DNA of 64,000 nt, from the NCBI GenBank assembly GCA_030765045.1, contig CM060972.1:56682971-56746970 (forward strand). Reading direction: 5' to 3'. The position numbers and the translations under genes were made by a program. The stretch comes from Tenodera sinensis (lineage: Eukaryota > Arthropoda > Insecta > Mantodea > Mantidae). The notes under the pieces are model-generated. The model was not told the origin of the DNA. It saw only the letters and a list, made by a program, of their open reading frames with translations, and made no database searches. This document shows, one piece after another, positions 1 through 11,845 of this stretch; within the stretch, counting starts at the first letter, position 1; the number at the start of each line of letters is the position of its first letter.

Positions 1-400
1 TAATTAATGATGAATGAAAGCGAATATATATGACTCATATTAGCAAAAATGTATATCAGTGTAGTAATAAACCGACTGCATATGAATGAAATCGAAAATC
101 CACGCCACATTTATTCTGAAAGCTTGAGTTTTGTTTCAGCTGCTGTGTTTTGTTTATGTGCACCTAACAAGTTTGAGGGCAAATTGAAACTTCAGGATAA
201 CAGAAGTTGCTTTAGAACTATCACCGTAAGTCAGCTCATTAACTGTTCTGCCTCCCATTGTGAAATGGACGATATAAAGGAGAAAAACATTATTTCACCG
301 TCTGATAGGCAAGAACTTTGATTATTTTTGGGGTAAAATAGCCCCAAAACATAGTGATGAGACTTAAATCATTTATCCACGTGTTTAACAAACAAAATTT
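1..400. other. AT-rich non-coding DNA, nothing recognised
   Basis: The short open frame at 49-321 has no recognisable family motif and no splice or initiation context that would support a gene. I see nothing else here. Confidence 0.5.
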
Positions 401-410
401 AGGGAGGCTT

Positions 411-480
411 GCCCCGTAGCTCAGTCCTGCTGTGCAAGGGGTCCCGGGTTCGATTCCCGGTTAGAGGGTCGCAATTTTTC
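411..480 (+). repeat. tRNA-like SINE head (degenerate)
   Basis: The stretch reads CCCCGTAGCTCAG, then a shortened anticodon region, then GGTTCGATTCCCGG. These match Pol III A-box and B-box consensus sequences. The anticodon arm is deleted, so it is not a functional tRNA; it is the 5' part of a tRNA-derived SINE. The same head occurs on the minus strand at 1238-1325 with the anticodon region intact. Confidence 0.6.
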
Positions 481-520
481 TTTAACTATGACTATTTTCC
501 CGTCCTCCCTAGACCGGTGT

Positions 521-539
521 GAGAGAGAGAGAGAGAGAG
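521..539. repeat. (GA)n microsatellite
   Basis: A run of GA dinucleotides lies about 40 bases after the tRNA-like head and may be its tail. Confidence 0.8.
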
Positions 540-719
540 TTTAATGAAATAACTTAATAAAAACCTAAAGTTCAAAACCACCGCTAAGCGAGTGCACACC
601 ATTCCTGTTGAGATGCTGTTCCAAGAGATGAAAAGCCGTCGCGATATACTAAAAAAATCTAGGTTCTCTAAGACGAGCTGGTGAACAGACAGTACAAGGC
701 CCACGTGACGCCTTGTGCG

Positions 720-1185
720 TGTTGTAATATAGGGGGGACACCTCGAACCACTGCGACTATTGCGGGCTACCGCCCTCCAGGGGGAAGGGATGAGGCGAAG
801 TGAGACCGGAGGCTTGTCAGAGAGCGGAGTCAGCGAATTCCCTAACAGTTGCAGATATTGTCACCTGGCGCACAACCGAAGTGGTCGTCCACCCAGGGAG
901 AGGGTGACGAGGTGACCCGGCCAGGAACTTCCAGGGAAGTGTCCCAGAGCGCAAGCAACTATGTCATCTGTCCGCAATCGCATCTGTCCAGACGCCTGTC
1001 TGGGAGCAGAGGGACCTCTGGAGGGAGTGAAGACTTGGAAGCAGGTGGTCAGCCCAGCACCAGGTATGATAGTGAGGAAGAGGATGATATGGCGAAATGG
1101 ATGAATGGTGACAATGGAGCAATTGGTGGAACCGGTGGAACCCGCCCAGACGCCGCTTCGTCCACCACGAATACCACATGCGCCG
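720..1185 (+). repeat. Dispersed repeat 'Rep-B' with SINE-like 3' part
   Basis: Positions about 980-1150 (CGCCTGTCTGGGAGCAGAGG, then GATAGTGAGGAAGAGGATGAT and GGAGCAATTGGTGG) recur at 11250-11440, so this is a dispersed repeat rather than a gene. The end (CGCCGCTTCGTCCACCACGA) is the same as the reverse complement of the SINE-1 body seen at 8.9, 39.7 and 49.8 kb. The frame at 849-1223 is open by chance across this GC-rich repeat. Confidence 0.65.
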
Positions 1186-1237
1186 CCATTATACTTCCAG
1201 ACTCAAAGAAGGATGAGGAATAATCCTAGCTGGAGAA

Positions 1238-1325
1238 AAATTCCTATCACCCTGCCGGGAATCGAACCCGGGACCCCTTGCACGGCAGGCAGGTGCTCTA
1301 CCAACTGAGCTACGGGGCCAGCCAG
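1238..1325 (-). repeat. tRNA-derived SINE head
   Basis: On the minus strand it reads GGCCCCGTAGCTCAGTTGG (A box), a GAGC D-stem partner, CCTGCCTGCCGTGCAAG and GGTTCGATTCCCGG (B box). It folds as a cloverleaf with a GCC-like anticodon, but has at least two acceptor-stem mismatches (one G-G, one C-A) and an anticodon-stem mismatch. No CCA-less mature 3' end or terminator follows. I read it as a SINE head, not a working tRNA-Gly gene. Confidence 0.6.
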
Positions 1326-1754
1326 AGCTAATTCTTTCAGTGGAATATTACATTTGATAACATAACACAAAAAGAAGAGTATTGCAGTAATGTTATCTCT
1401 GTCACTGTCATGGATCAGCAATCCTCAAAGCTAGGTGCAGTGTCGGTGGATATTGTTTTTTGTTGTCATAAATACTTTTGGTGTAGCTGGAGGGGAATGT
1501 ATCTGTTACGGCCCATCACTCTCTGTCACCAGAATTAATTATCCCATTGGCATCAATACTAATAGGCCACGTTCTTTGTCTGGAGCGCCAGACCAAATTA
1601 CCAGTAGTAGATTACAATTTTATCACCAGCACGTTGTTGCATAACAGCTGTCCATGCATTTGGGACTCAGCACTTCATGTCTGGCTTATTTATAACACCT
1701 TCTTTACTGGTTGAAGAAAATATGGTATTCTTGATCGTTTCTTCAAGAAGAGCA
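1326..1754. other. No recognised gene
   Basis: AT-rich sequence with short open frames and no family motif that I recognise. Confidence 0.4.
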
Positions 1755-2105
1755 TGCAAGCTTCCTAAAGGCAACATCGCGGCAACAGCACCGCAGGGCA
1801 TAAAGTGCGTTCTGGAAATCTCGTCCCCAGATTGGAAGGCGAGTCTACTGGTTTACAGACCCTCCATTAGATTGGTACAAGCGCAAGGGGGAGAGAGGGC
1901 GCCCGTTTCGGAGTCCTGGTAACAACCCGAAGGGATGGGAGAGGAACCGGGCTGAGCAAGCCTCCGCCGGGATGATTCTAACTGCTCTGTCGTGGCAACG
2001 TTCCGGCCGCCCTTAAGATCCATTCGTCTCATCCATCCTCCCGGTGGTTCGCATTTCAGTCGAGGTGCTAAGCGCCCTCTGCTAGTTGTCATAGAGTCGT
2101 AGTTC
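1755..2105 (+). repeat. SINE-3 copy, 5'-truncated
   Basis: The 3' half matches the fuller copy at 44415-44930. The shared blocks are gagcaagcctccgccggg / aagcgagcctacgccggg, ttctaactg, and GTCGAGGTGC followed by AGTTGTCA..GAGTC. The tRNA-like head is missing. Confidence 0.6.
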
Positions 2106-2282
2106 CGGAGGAGCAGAAAAATGGTTTACATTTTTATGCAAAAGAATTAAAACTTCATATTTAAAATTTATTTTCTTCCAAACTAACAGTAGGATAACTA
2201 TTAACAACTTACCTCTACAATCTACCATTCTACTATCAAAGAATATAGTTATAAAACTTATAATATTCTTCTGTTTCCTCTC

Positions 2283-2385
2283 ACATGGAGAGAGTGAGGA
2301 TCAAACCCGCACAGGTGCCGCTTTGTCCACCACTCCACATACGGCCCCTGGGATCGAACTCGGGCCGCCTTGGTGAGAGACGAGG
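2283..2385 (-). repeat. SINE-1 fragment, degenerate
   Basis: The reverse complement reads GGCGGCCCGAGTTCGATCCCAGGG (B box), then a variant of the body motif GTATTCGTGGTGGACGAAGCGGC. It is older and more diverged than the 49.7 kb copy. Confidence 0.55.
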
Positions 2386-2389
2386 GGTA

Positions 2390-3505
2390 TAAGTGATACA
2401 TAAGTAATACTTATTGGTTCCAGAGTTGTCATTTGAACGCAAATAAGTGAATTTCAAGTAAATTTAGGCAATGGAAGGCTTTCTGTTCTTTTAAGTCGTT
2501 TTAATTAGTTTTAATGTTTTAAAATTAACTGCAAAGTCTCAAGAATCATATTTAAAATACTATAACATTCTGGACTCTTATACAAAGTAAAGGAAGAAAA
2601 TGTATTTTTCTACCTTTCATGCATTTCCTTCCGATAGTTAACTATAACTTTTCTCCATTCTTTCCTCCTTGAAGGTATATGTGAGTATAAATATTTATTG
2701 TATAGAGCACTGCTACAAAATTAATTCACCCTGCCATTCTTAAAGGAGAATAAACACCCCGAGAGTTTTCATCCCTTTCCGTGAGGTGTAGTGTTTTCTT
2801 TTAAAGCCCTCAAAGATCGCAGCAGCTCCCTTCAAAGAAAAAAAGAAACATCTTTGATACCCGTTCATTTTCTCTAAATAAATAGCAATAAAAATATGGG
2901 AACGTTATTTTAAAACCCCACAAATGTTGTTTTAATTCTCTTTGTTATTCCTCGTCGATTGCACGTTAGGGATATATAAATACCCGCATCCTTCGAAACC
3001 CATAATAAGATCGTGCAATGCTCAGCTCAGTATTTGTTTATCGACTGTTAATTCATTTATTGATATTATTTGCGGCGGAGAAACATTTGTTGTGTGGTTG
3101 TTTATCCTACTGCCGGTAGAGAGGGAAAATAGCCTGGAATTAATTACCTTTCGGTGCGTACGGCCTGCCTAGGGCCACATAGCCTTCTCCTCAAATTATC
3201 AATAGCTCGCATAAATCACGTATCATTTCCACCGGGCAATTAATTATTATTTCATATCAGGCAGCGGTCCTACGATATTATGATTGGGAAGATCGATTCT
3301 TTTACCCTGGGTTGCTTCATCTTGATGAATGATGCTGCCCTTCAGGCTACTTATGTTGAATGTATAAACCGCTGACCTGATAGATACCTTCGCCCGCTCA
3401 ACCTTTTCTCTGTGCAAAAATTATCCTTCATTAGCGAGTGCTTCTTTCGTAATTACCGATACGGAAGCATAGCAATGGGATCTCAAGTTAGCCAATATTT
3501 ACCTA
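2390..3505. other. AT-rich non-coding DNA
   Basis: No splice-flanked coding segment, transposase motif or tRNA-like box was found. Confidence 0.4.
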
Positions 3506-4253
3506 AAAATCTGACGTGTTGCACTCACATGACTTTCTCCACTCTTGTACTAACCATTCTTACAAACTCTTATTCCTATATCTTCTTCGTGTTAGTTAAG
3601 ATAAACATTTGTACAAATTATATTATTGCTTATTTCCTTGTAGGTACAAGAGGAATATTAGAATACAGTAGGCTTTGTGCGATAGTCAAATCTTCAAAAG
3701 CTTTGAGATTCCGTTCTCTTTGCACACTTAACATATAAAAAAATGAACAACGATGTTCCATTTCACGAAAGTTTTAAGTTTTCCGAAACTCACACACATA
3801 ACAAGGAATATCTCCGAAATGGTGCACTCTACAAACAAATTTATTGAGAGATAAATTGTGTATTTTAGCAAGATGTACATTTCTTGTATAGTATGATTTG
3901 GTCTATCTCTAACGGTTTACCAGTCATGCAAAAGTCGTCCAGAGTAAATACGACTACAGAGGCTATAGCCAGAAAGTTCAAAATATACATTTAATTTGTC
4001 ATAAAAATATCTGAAACATATGTCATTTTAATCAGAATTGGAGAGCCATTTTCAAGAAAATAAAAATGTTCGAAAAATTTTTCATGTAAAGGGAAGTTTA
4101 GGATGAAGGAATTTTCTTCAAAATCTGCGTGTCGCATGCTTGAAAGACATTAAACTTAAATACCAACTTTGGTTTTTAACCGACTTTTCGTTTTTGAGTT
4201 ATGCTGTCTACAGACTGACACACAGACACACACACGGACCTTTGTCTAAAAAT

Positions 4254-4306
<53 letters not shown>

Positions 4307-4412
4307 TCAGGAGGTCTTAAAACATATGTTTCCGGTGAAATCTCGATATTGAATTTTTGGATGGAATACAAAACTTCCCCTACTTTACTACACGTAGTAG
4401 AGAAAGTAAAAA
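3506..4412 (-). mobile_element. Rep-A dispersed repeat, full-length copy
   Basis: Copy of a ~0.87 kb non-coding repeat found at least 12 times in the window. On the minus strand it starts ACTTTCTCTACT and carries a short hairpin (CTCTACT..AGTAGAG type), the block TTCGATATCGAGATTTCACCGG, a poly-A/TG simple-repeat core, TCGGTTAAAAACCAAAGTTGG, and ends AGTACAAGAGTGGAGAAAGTCATGTGAGTGCAACAC. In this copy the core homopolymer has grown to about 50 bases. No protein is encoded. Confidence 0.75.
4255..4304. repeat. Poly-T tract (~50 bases)
   Basis: Homopolymer inside the Rep-A copy, at the position that is a shorter A/T run in the other copies. Its length in the assembly should be treated cautiously. 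Confidence 0.85.
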
Positions 4413-5298
4413 GGAAAACCTACTCATGATTTGAAAAACTTAGACGGGGAACCAAGTGAAGAGCTAATTTAACTCTCAACTTTGTAAACAAATAGTTTGG
4501 TTATGTAGTTCTGCTCGCCGTGTTTGTTGCTTCGGTTATTCGTGTATAGTGCATAGGTTTAATGTCTATGTTTCATATTGCATAACTTTGCAAAATTTTT
4601 AGGATACGCTCCTAAGAGGTATTTAAATGCATTGACCTCGAACCTTGTACTGTTCATCTGTAACCAATACGAACATATCGACACTGTTGCAATCTAGGGA
4701 ATTGTGTTTGTGAATAATCCATATTAGTTATGGGAAGGAAGTTAAAGAAATAAACAAAAGAAGCACGTAGCCATAGCTATAGTAGATATTAAAACTCGAA
4801 ATATTTTTCCATGTGATGAGAAATGATGTCGAGGTTTTATGGCTGGGAACATCAGTATCATTCGTGCGGAAGTTGCACATTAATTTTGAGAACTGGTTCT
4901 GCCAGTTAATTAATAATAGAGTTTCCTACCCTTTCCTCCCCACCCTTCAAGTTAAAAAAAATACACGGCATTGCTGAACTAATTTAGCACCCCTTACCTT
5001 CATAATATACAAGTATTTTTCCTGCCTTTTATCTAATTAACGTTCGGATTTTTTGATTGTATTGTTTTTATTTTGTTACCCGCAATTTTCAGTCGAAGCG
5101 ACTTCAAACTATTTTGTTTATTTTCGTGTTCGCGTAAGTTTTCTTTGCTTCTCATTTTATTTTGCATATAAACGCAGGAAGATTAACTTACCTTTATTAT
5201 TGTTTCGCATTAATTGATATCGCCAGTGACTTACAGTATTGGGAATCGATTGTGTAACTGAGTTCAAAGGTTAGTCCATTCTTTGGTGCGTGGGGAAC
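4413..5298. other. No recognised gene
   Basis: AT-rich unique sequence between two Rep-A copies; nothing recognised. Confidence 0.4.
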
Positions 5299-6002
5299 AA
5301 ATCTTTTGTGCACTCACATGACTTCCATTACTCACTCTTGCACAAATTATTCTTACAAACGCTCATTACTCTATCTACTTGAGACTGATGGACGTAACAT
5401 TGGCTTGTTGCTAACTTTCTTGTAGGTGAAATGGGAATATGAGAATACAGTAGGTTTAAGCGATAGTCAAATATTTTAAGAGCTGGTCGATATGTGATGG
5501 CTTTGACATTCCATTCTCTTCGCATGGCTAGAAGATACAAAATAAATGACGAATTTCTATTGAGAAAAGTATACGTTTTGAAAATTCAAACTAATAACAC
5601 GAAATACCTCAAAATGGTTATCTCCAAAACAAATTATTTGACATACACCGCGTGCTTTAATGTTTACATTTCTTGAGCATTGTTTATCGATCTCTTCCGA
5701 TTTATCAGAAGAAGAGACTTCAGGGACTGTTCCTAGAAAATTTGAATCAATTTTTTCCAACAAAGTATAGTTTGGGTTTTGGGAATTTTCTTCAAAATCT
5801 TCGTGACAAATCCTTAAAAGATTCTGGACTTAAATACCAAGTTTTATATTTAAACTACTTTTCATTTGTGAGTTATGCTGTTCATAATCACGCGGACACA
5901 CACATGAACCTTTTTCTATTTTTATTCAGGGACCTCAAAACGTGTCTTTCTAGTAAAATCTCGATATCGACATTTTGGGTGGACTGTAATAGAGAAAGTA
6001 AA
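5299..6002 (-). mobile_element. Rep-A copy, diverged and shortened
   Basis: Begins GTGCACTCACATGAC and ends TAATAGAGAAAGTAAAG, like the copy at 3506-4412. Many small deletions have removed the terminal hairpin and most of the TG core, so this looks like an older insertion. Confidence 0.65.
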
Positions 6003-7239
6003 GGAATTATAAGTAATTCATTCATTTTGGAGTCATTTCTTTCAAAAATATGTTTCCTTTCTTAGTGCAAGAAGTTTATGACGTCATTAAATAATGAAAT
6101 TAACCTATTTCAAAAGATTTCCGCTGCAGTTAGAATGACGCAACATGAATTTCCTTCGTTTTCCTTCTCCCCAATTTCTCTTTCGTTTCTTTCTTCCTTA
6201 CGTAATGCGTGTGAAAATATGCTCCAATAGCTGATTTCTGTTTCTGCAGCCACTGTGAAAATTTGACGCACATGCGTGCAACACCAAAGCAGGATAGATT
6301 TTAATTAGAATACCGCAGTGAGAGGCAAACAGTCTCTTTTGTTTATGATAGGATTAGCCTTTTTATAATATTCAGTTCATTAATCTGGAAGCTTTCGTAC
6401 AACAAAGTAGAAAGAAAGTAATTAAGTGCGCATATAATTTATTTATTCCACATTAACAAAATTATGAGCAACGAAAGGGGGCGCTGTTGAAAATATTAAC
6501 ATGTAAACACCAACATTATATGCAGGTTTCCCCGTAACGAGTTAAATTATTCAATCATCAATTTTATTGAATCTTACGAATATTTACCTGTTTTTTATAA
6601 ATGAATTTCCTCATTTTTTCAACAGAATTTTAGTAAAATGAATATCACGTGGCACTTATGTCCAGTACCGATGCAACCCTGATTTTCAAACAGACTTGTG
6701 TTAAGGAATGTGGGGGCAGATCTACCTGCTACTTTTGAGGGTCGCACTATCCCTATTATTACATGACTATTCCACTCATACATGAAATCAACCAATCATG
6801 TGCATAACAATTTAAAATTTCAACCAATGACAGCCTTCTTTCACGAAAAGTTTATCAAATTTCATTTTCACCTCTGCTTTTCTTATGTTGTGATCAGCTT
6901 AGAGAATCTAGCTGTACTGTGCTACAGATGCGCAACAGCTTACTTAATTTGACGCAACAGAGCCGCTAGGTTTAAGTGTCAGAAACCAGTGACTCGCTTC
7001 GGTGAAGCATCTAATGTTGAAATAGATGGAATAATTAGAAGAGGGATATCTCAGAGTAAAGCAGGAAATATGTTTGGAATCAGTTTGACAAATTTTGTAT
7101 TGAACGAATTATAAATTAACAGTAGATACTCCTATCTACTGACATTACTAACAGTTTTTTATGCTGAAAGTAAAAACAAGTAAGCAATCTTGAGTCGCGT
7201 GGAAGGTGAAGTTGGCAAACTTGTCAACTAAAATGACAA
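6003..7239. other. No recognised gene
   Basis: AT-rich sequence with no recognised motif. Part of 6900-7239 may belong to the same relic as the next entry, but I cannot show it. Confidence 0.35.
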
Positions 7240-7593
7240 GTGAATGTGACACAATTGAAAATTGGTGATGTACTATCAGATAAGGATTGCTTGAAAACCC
7301 GCAATATTTGTTGCTTTAAGCATGGCCCAGTATCTTCTGTTGATATGCAAAGAAGCTTATCAATGTCTAAGTCCATATTAGTTGACAATAGACAATCCTT
7401 CAGTTTTAAAAACTTACAAAAGCTGTTTGCAATGTATTATAATCCAGTATGCAGTAATAAAGTATACGTGAAATGTGTACGACATCAACAAATGAAGGTA
7501 GTTTTTAAGTCATTCTTTGTACTTTTACATCATTTAATACATTTTAAGGTGTTTTTTCTTAATATTCTTTGGATAATGAAAATCAGGGTCTAA
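7240..7593 (+). pseudogene. hAT-derived / CGGBP1-like C-terminal fragment
   Basis: The frame contains HGPVSSVDMQRSLSMSKSIL, then DNRQSFSFKNLQKLFAMYYN. This resembles the C-terminal 'PVSS..VERSFS.YK.IL.DRR.SF..ENL....YYN' block of hAT-derived CGGBP1-like proteins, which are common as multicopy relics in arthropods. The rest of the protein is not legible upstream, no good initiation or splice context is present, and the frame runs into AT-rich DNA. Family assignment is by pattern only. Confidence 0.4.
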
Positions 7594-8350
7594 TGATCAC
7601 AAATAATATTTAATAGCAGATGTAGCTTTTCTCAAAACTATCAAATTTACTTCCAAGTTGATGGTCGCCTTTGGTTCTTTACTGACTAAAGTAGTCACAG
7701 CATAATAAAAAAGCGACAGTCGAGAGCGGACATTTTACGAAAGCAGGGGGCTTTGTTTTTCAGGTTTATTGACTTTCTTGCACCAGTAATCATATGAAGA
7801 ATCTGCACACCAATTAACGCTATAGAATACTCAGTGTAACAAGTTCATTAAAATTGCAGTCACACATGTCCTAATTTTAAATCCGTTTCTCACGAAAATG
7901 ACGTTGCTACCTTCAGAATGCACACACTCACGTAAGGAGTTCATCTCAACATCTTTTTAACCTTCTATCTTCCATTCAGAATGTGCGGGCGCACACACAC
8001 ATTTCTTTCAGGAGCGAGATTCATTGATTCCTTCTAATGGAGGCAACTCTGCAACACCAAAACATCCTCATTAATAAAACAGAAATGCAAACAGTTTTTA
8101 AAAGTGCACGCCGCTCTATGTATTAAAAAAGGAAGAAAGTAAATAGAGGGAAAAAAGGTAGGGGATCGTGCGAGAAGCGGAGAGTGGGAAAATGTGCCAT
8201 TGAGTAAGAGGGTGAATACAAAATGTGCCACTAATCCGGAATTAGGACGTGGCGGTATTGTCTGCCAACACGTAGCTAGGTAGGTCTAATGATGCTAAAG
8301 CAGGATTAGTCAATTCTTGGTCACAGTGAAATTATTACAGCAACTGGTGT
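7594..8350. other. No recognised gene
   Basis: Includes a short GA-rich segment (8100-8210); otherwise nothing recognised. Confidence 0.4.
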
Positions 8351-8355
8351 TACTT

Positions 8356-8455
8356 CTACTTTCCCTACCTCTGCATTCCACCCAGAAATTCTATACTTAC
8401 CAACATTTCACTGGAAATCATGTTTTGAGGCCCCCTTCAATCTAAAAAAAGCCTT
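8356..8455 (+). mobile_element. Rep-A left-end fragment
   Basis: Matches the first ~100 bases of Rep-A: TACTTTCCCTACC, then CATTCCACCCAGAAATTC, ATTTCACTGGAAAT and TGTTTTGAGGCCCCC. It is truncated after the A-run. Confidence 0.6.
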
Positions 8456-8504
8456 AAAAAGGTCGAATAAATATCAAACTTGGTGTTTAAGCTCAAAGGT
8501 TGTC

Positions 8505-8960
8505 TCCTTAGCACACTGGTAGCGCAGCTGCCTACCGGCGGGAGGCCCGGGTTCGATTCCCGGTATCGGCGTGAGGATTTTCCACTGCTGGGAGACTTGT
8601 TATGGAGTGCAGTCAGCCCTGAGAGGTCCCTGAGGGGGCCAATAGAGAAAAGTAGCGGCTCCAGATTGCAAAGATGGGTTCGCTGGCTGACGTCCCACCC
8701 TCCAATACTGCACCCCACACATGACGCCCGTTGATTTGCTGTAGTGTTTAACGCCCGCTTTTACTACTACGGCACCGCAGGCGGTGACACTGATGATACA
8801 TGGAATGAAGATGGAGCACCGGTGGAATGAGATGGCGGGGGAAACCGGAGCACCCGGAGAAAACCCGCCCTGACGCCGCTTCGTCCACCACGAATACCAC
8901 ATGCACGCCCGTTGAGGACAGCAGCGGTCGGGAAATAGGCCTTGACCCCATATCCCAAAT
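8505..8960 (+). repeat. SINE-2 copy interrupted by SINE-1
   Basis: The head reads CCTTAGCACACTGGTAGCGC (A box) and GGGTTCGATTCCCGG (B box), followed by the body GTGAGGATTTTCCACTGCTGGGAG and ACGTCCCACCCTCCA. Other copies lie at 10812, 23435 (minus) and 58830 (minus). The tail resumes after the nested SINE-1 with GGACAGCAGCGGTCGGGAAATAGG, which matches the tail in the 58.8 kb copy. Confidence 0.7.
8735..8898 (-). repeat. SINE-1, 5'-truncated, nested in SINE-2
   Basis: The minus strand reads the SINE-1 body (GTGGTATTCGTGGTGGACGA .. CACTACAGC tail). It is flanked by near-identical ACATGACGCCCGTTGA (8719-8734) and ACATGCACGCCCGTTGA (8899-8915), read as a target-site duplication in the host SINE-2. 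Confidence 0.7.
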
Positions 8961-9401
8961 ATACGAAACAAAGATTCTCACCCTAAAAAAACTATCCTTT
9001 CGAACAGTTTTCGATTTTTTTAACTCTACGATTTTCTCTAAATTACATAACAAATAAAATTAATGTCTTAAATTTTCTGCTAATAGTTTGTCAAGTCCGC
9101 TTTATTCGGAAATAATTTTGTATAATCTTGTATAACTGGTAAGTGCTCAGCAATGGAGGAAAATGTATTACACAACAATTCTAGATCTGTTTAAAGCATA
9201 CAAATTGTTTCAAATAACTTGTTTATCTCATAAGCCATTTTCGAGAAATTCGTTATCAATGATTCGATTTGTAAATGATTTGTCATTCTTTTTAAGTCTG
9301 ACGATTTTCAACGTGTGAAAACAGTGGGGTGGGGAGCTTTTTAGGAAACCAGGTATTGCCATAAGGAAAAATCCGCGGAGGGAGGGACATTTGATAGATA
9401 G

Positions 9402-9562
9402 GGGAGGAGCAGGCCTGGGGAAGAGTGCTCCCGAAGTGTCAAGCCATTCCTTTGTTTCCCCTCCTTTCGTGACCACCAAAGCGGAACACCTGTGTCTATG
9501 TGCGTGTACTGGAGTGGACTGTTATTTCACACCTACGAAGCACTGTTCCCCGGGCCTGGGGT
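9402..9562. repeat. Small inverted-repeat element 'Rep-D'
   Basis: The left end GCAGGCCTGGGGAAGAGTGCT is the approximate reverse complement of the right end AGCACTGTTCCCCGGGCCTGG. Internal GTGTCAAGCC..TTCGTGACCACC..AAGCGGAA recurs at 18230-18465. It looks like a small foldback element (MITE-like) with no coding capacity. Confidence 0.5.
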
Positions 9563-10811
9563 AGATATTCACTTCCAAGATTGTTTCTCAGAATTGCAAG
9601 GAAACAGTGTGGAACTTAAAGACCACAGCACATAACGGCGACACTGAGGATATTAAGAAAACCAAACAAGAATTAAGTTTTAAAAATTTAAATGGTTTTA
9701 TTGTTTTTAAACTCATTCGTGTTTAACACCAATACACTTTTGCATTCCATGAAACTAGTGCTTAAAGCTATGACACCATTTCCTGAAACAAAAATATTAA
9801 ATTGAGTATTTATAGCAATTTTCATTTTTGCTAACGGACATATGCACAAAGCCTTTTCTTGTTTTCATTTCATTAGTCTATCCAATCAGAGTTTTTCTAA
9901 TAAGTAACACGTGCTAGCCTTTAAAGAAACATTTGAGCTCGAGCTAATACAGACATTGTGATAAATTTTGGTTCTGTTACGTGAGCATGACATAATTTAT
10001 TAACGCTTCCAGATTCCTCCCTGCCGCAAGAAAAGCGGAAGCCGAACTGTAACAGTGACCCAATTTTCTTGACGCGTGTGGTGACCTTGTACGTTCTTAT
10101 TGTTATCAATGTTGATAACACGTGATGGATAAATGCTCTGAGAACGGAAATAAATGTCTTATTTTGGTTGAGACCTCTGACACTGTTTGGTAGAACAGTG
10201 ATGGTAATTAATGCCTCTGTTCTCACATTCGCCAACCAACCTGTTGATTTAATAGCTCAATATCAGTTTCTACAAGGAATACTTAATGTTATCTCTATGC
10301 AGTTTATGTAGAGGGGGCTTTGTACTGAATTGGCTTTTCCATAATTACCTCTTAGCTTATACTGAACACAATAATCAGGTTAGACACACTGAGTCTAGAA
10401 TGTGTTGTCGAATTGGATCCATCTATTTGAATATCTCTGAATGTGCCTTCCACATTTAATCATCAAACGACATAAAAGAAAAGGAAGACTAAGACACTTT
10501 TGCCAAAATTAGTTCAAACTTGCCATACACAACCTGAAAACCATTTATTACGTATGCTACCCAAAATGCTGCCAGATTTTCTGGGTGTAAAGAATTATCG
10601 CTGTCAAATATTCCATTTTTCTCTCGTTTGTTTTCTTATGAATGATTGGGTTTACACATTATTGTCACAATTTCTAATGATTACGATAGTAAGACATTAT
10701 TGTATTAGAAGAGTGTTAGTATACTGAGTAAATCTTGTGTCGAAGTGGTTTGAACCAATCTAATAAAACGACATTGTTTGTCATAACATAACAATTTTAA
10801 AATAGCTTCTG
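9563..10811. other. No recognised gene
   Basis: AT-rich. The minus-strand open frame at 9921-10235 carries no motif I recognise. Confidence 0.4.
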
Positions 10812-11025
10812 GATAATCCCCTTAGCGTGGTGGCAGTGCAGTTTATCAAGTGATAGTCCGGGTTCAATTCCCGGTAGCGGTGTGGGGATTTTCTCCCGCT
10901 GGCGTGTAATCAACCTCGTGAGGTTCCTGGAAGTCAAAAGACCGCATTCACCAGGCGGGAGGGACTAGGGGATGCCAACCACGTCCCACCCTGCAGTGCT
11001 GCACCCTAGTCGTGACGCCCGTTGT
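10812..11025 (+). repeat. SINE-2 copy
   Basis: CCCCTTAGCGTGGTGGCAGTGC (A box) and GGGTTCAATTCCCGG (B box), body GTGGGGATTTTCTCCCGCTGG, and ACGTCCCACCCTGCAGTGCTG with the end GTGACGCCCGTTG. Confidence 0.7.
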
Positions 11026-11249
11026 GAACAAAATTGGGGATACAATTCCGTTGTGCGGAATTTTTAGTTTTTTTTTCTTCTTCTTTGAATATAGTTCAGA
11101 TTGTGAAGTAATTTTTGGCCGAAATTTCTATTTTTACCATCTTTTTCCAGACATCTGCCAAAGCTAGAGTAATATATTTTATTTCTTCTTCTTTAGTTTA
11201 TTACCCTCCCCTTCTGTAGGACTTACACCCCCTAGAACTTACAAGCCAG

Positions 11250-11440
11250 TGCCTAGGGTCAGGCGCCTGTCAGGGAGCAAAGGAACCTATGGATCAGAGA
11301 GAATGAAGACCTGGAAGCGGGTGGTTAGCCAAGCACCGGGAATGATAGTGAGGAAGAGGATGATATTAAATGCAGGCGGAATTGATAGATGGAAAGGTGA
11401 TAATGGAGCAATTGGTGGAATGAGTGGCGGGGGAAAAGCC
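11250..11440 (+). repeat. Rep-B copy
   Basis: Homologous to 980-1150 over CAGGCGCCTGTCAGGGAGCA, GATAGTGAGGAAGAGGATGA and GGAGCAATTGGTGGAA. The matching open frame at 11249-11494 is the same repeat, not a gene. Confidence 0.6.
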
Positions 11441-11544
11441 TTAGAAGATCCACCAAGCGATCGTCGTGTAATCTATTGTGTTACAGGCTTTTAATATAGT
11501 TCAGTTTGGAGAAACTGCTCGCAAATATATGTATATCCTTATGC

Positions 11545-11845
11545 AAACTATTCTCGCAAATGTTTATTTCCCTATCTACCGCATTCTAATCGACAAGCAT
11601 TTTCAGAAAATACCTTATTGTTAATTTTCTTGTAGGTGCAAGGAGAATATGGGAATACAGTAGGCTTTAAGTGATAGTGAAATGTTTTATGAGCTGGTTG
11701 CTTTGAAATTTCGTTCTCTTTGCAAGGCCAAGAGCTAAAAAAACGAATAACTTTCCTATTTAAGAAAACTATAAGTATCAGCAAATTCACACAAATAACA
11801 AAAAATATCTCGGAAATGGTTCTCTAAAATGTATCTTATGTTTAC
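11545..11845 (-). mobile_element. Rep-A internal fragment
   Basis: Matches the right half of Rep-A in minus orientation: CTTGTAGGTGCAAGG, GAATACAGTAGGCTTTAAG, TCGTTCTCTTTGCA, and AATATCTCGGAAATGGTTC. Both ends are lost. Confidence 0.6.

Noticed and set aside
849..1223. 124-codon open frame
   Set aside because: It lies in a dispersed repeat that recurs at 11.25 kb and ends in SINE-1 sequence.
1238..1325. Functional tRNA-Gly gene
   Set aside because: Acceptor- and anticodon-stem mismatches, and the same head occurs in repeat copies; better explained as a SINE.
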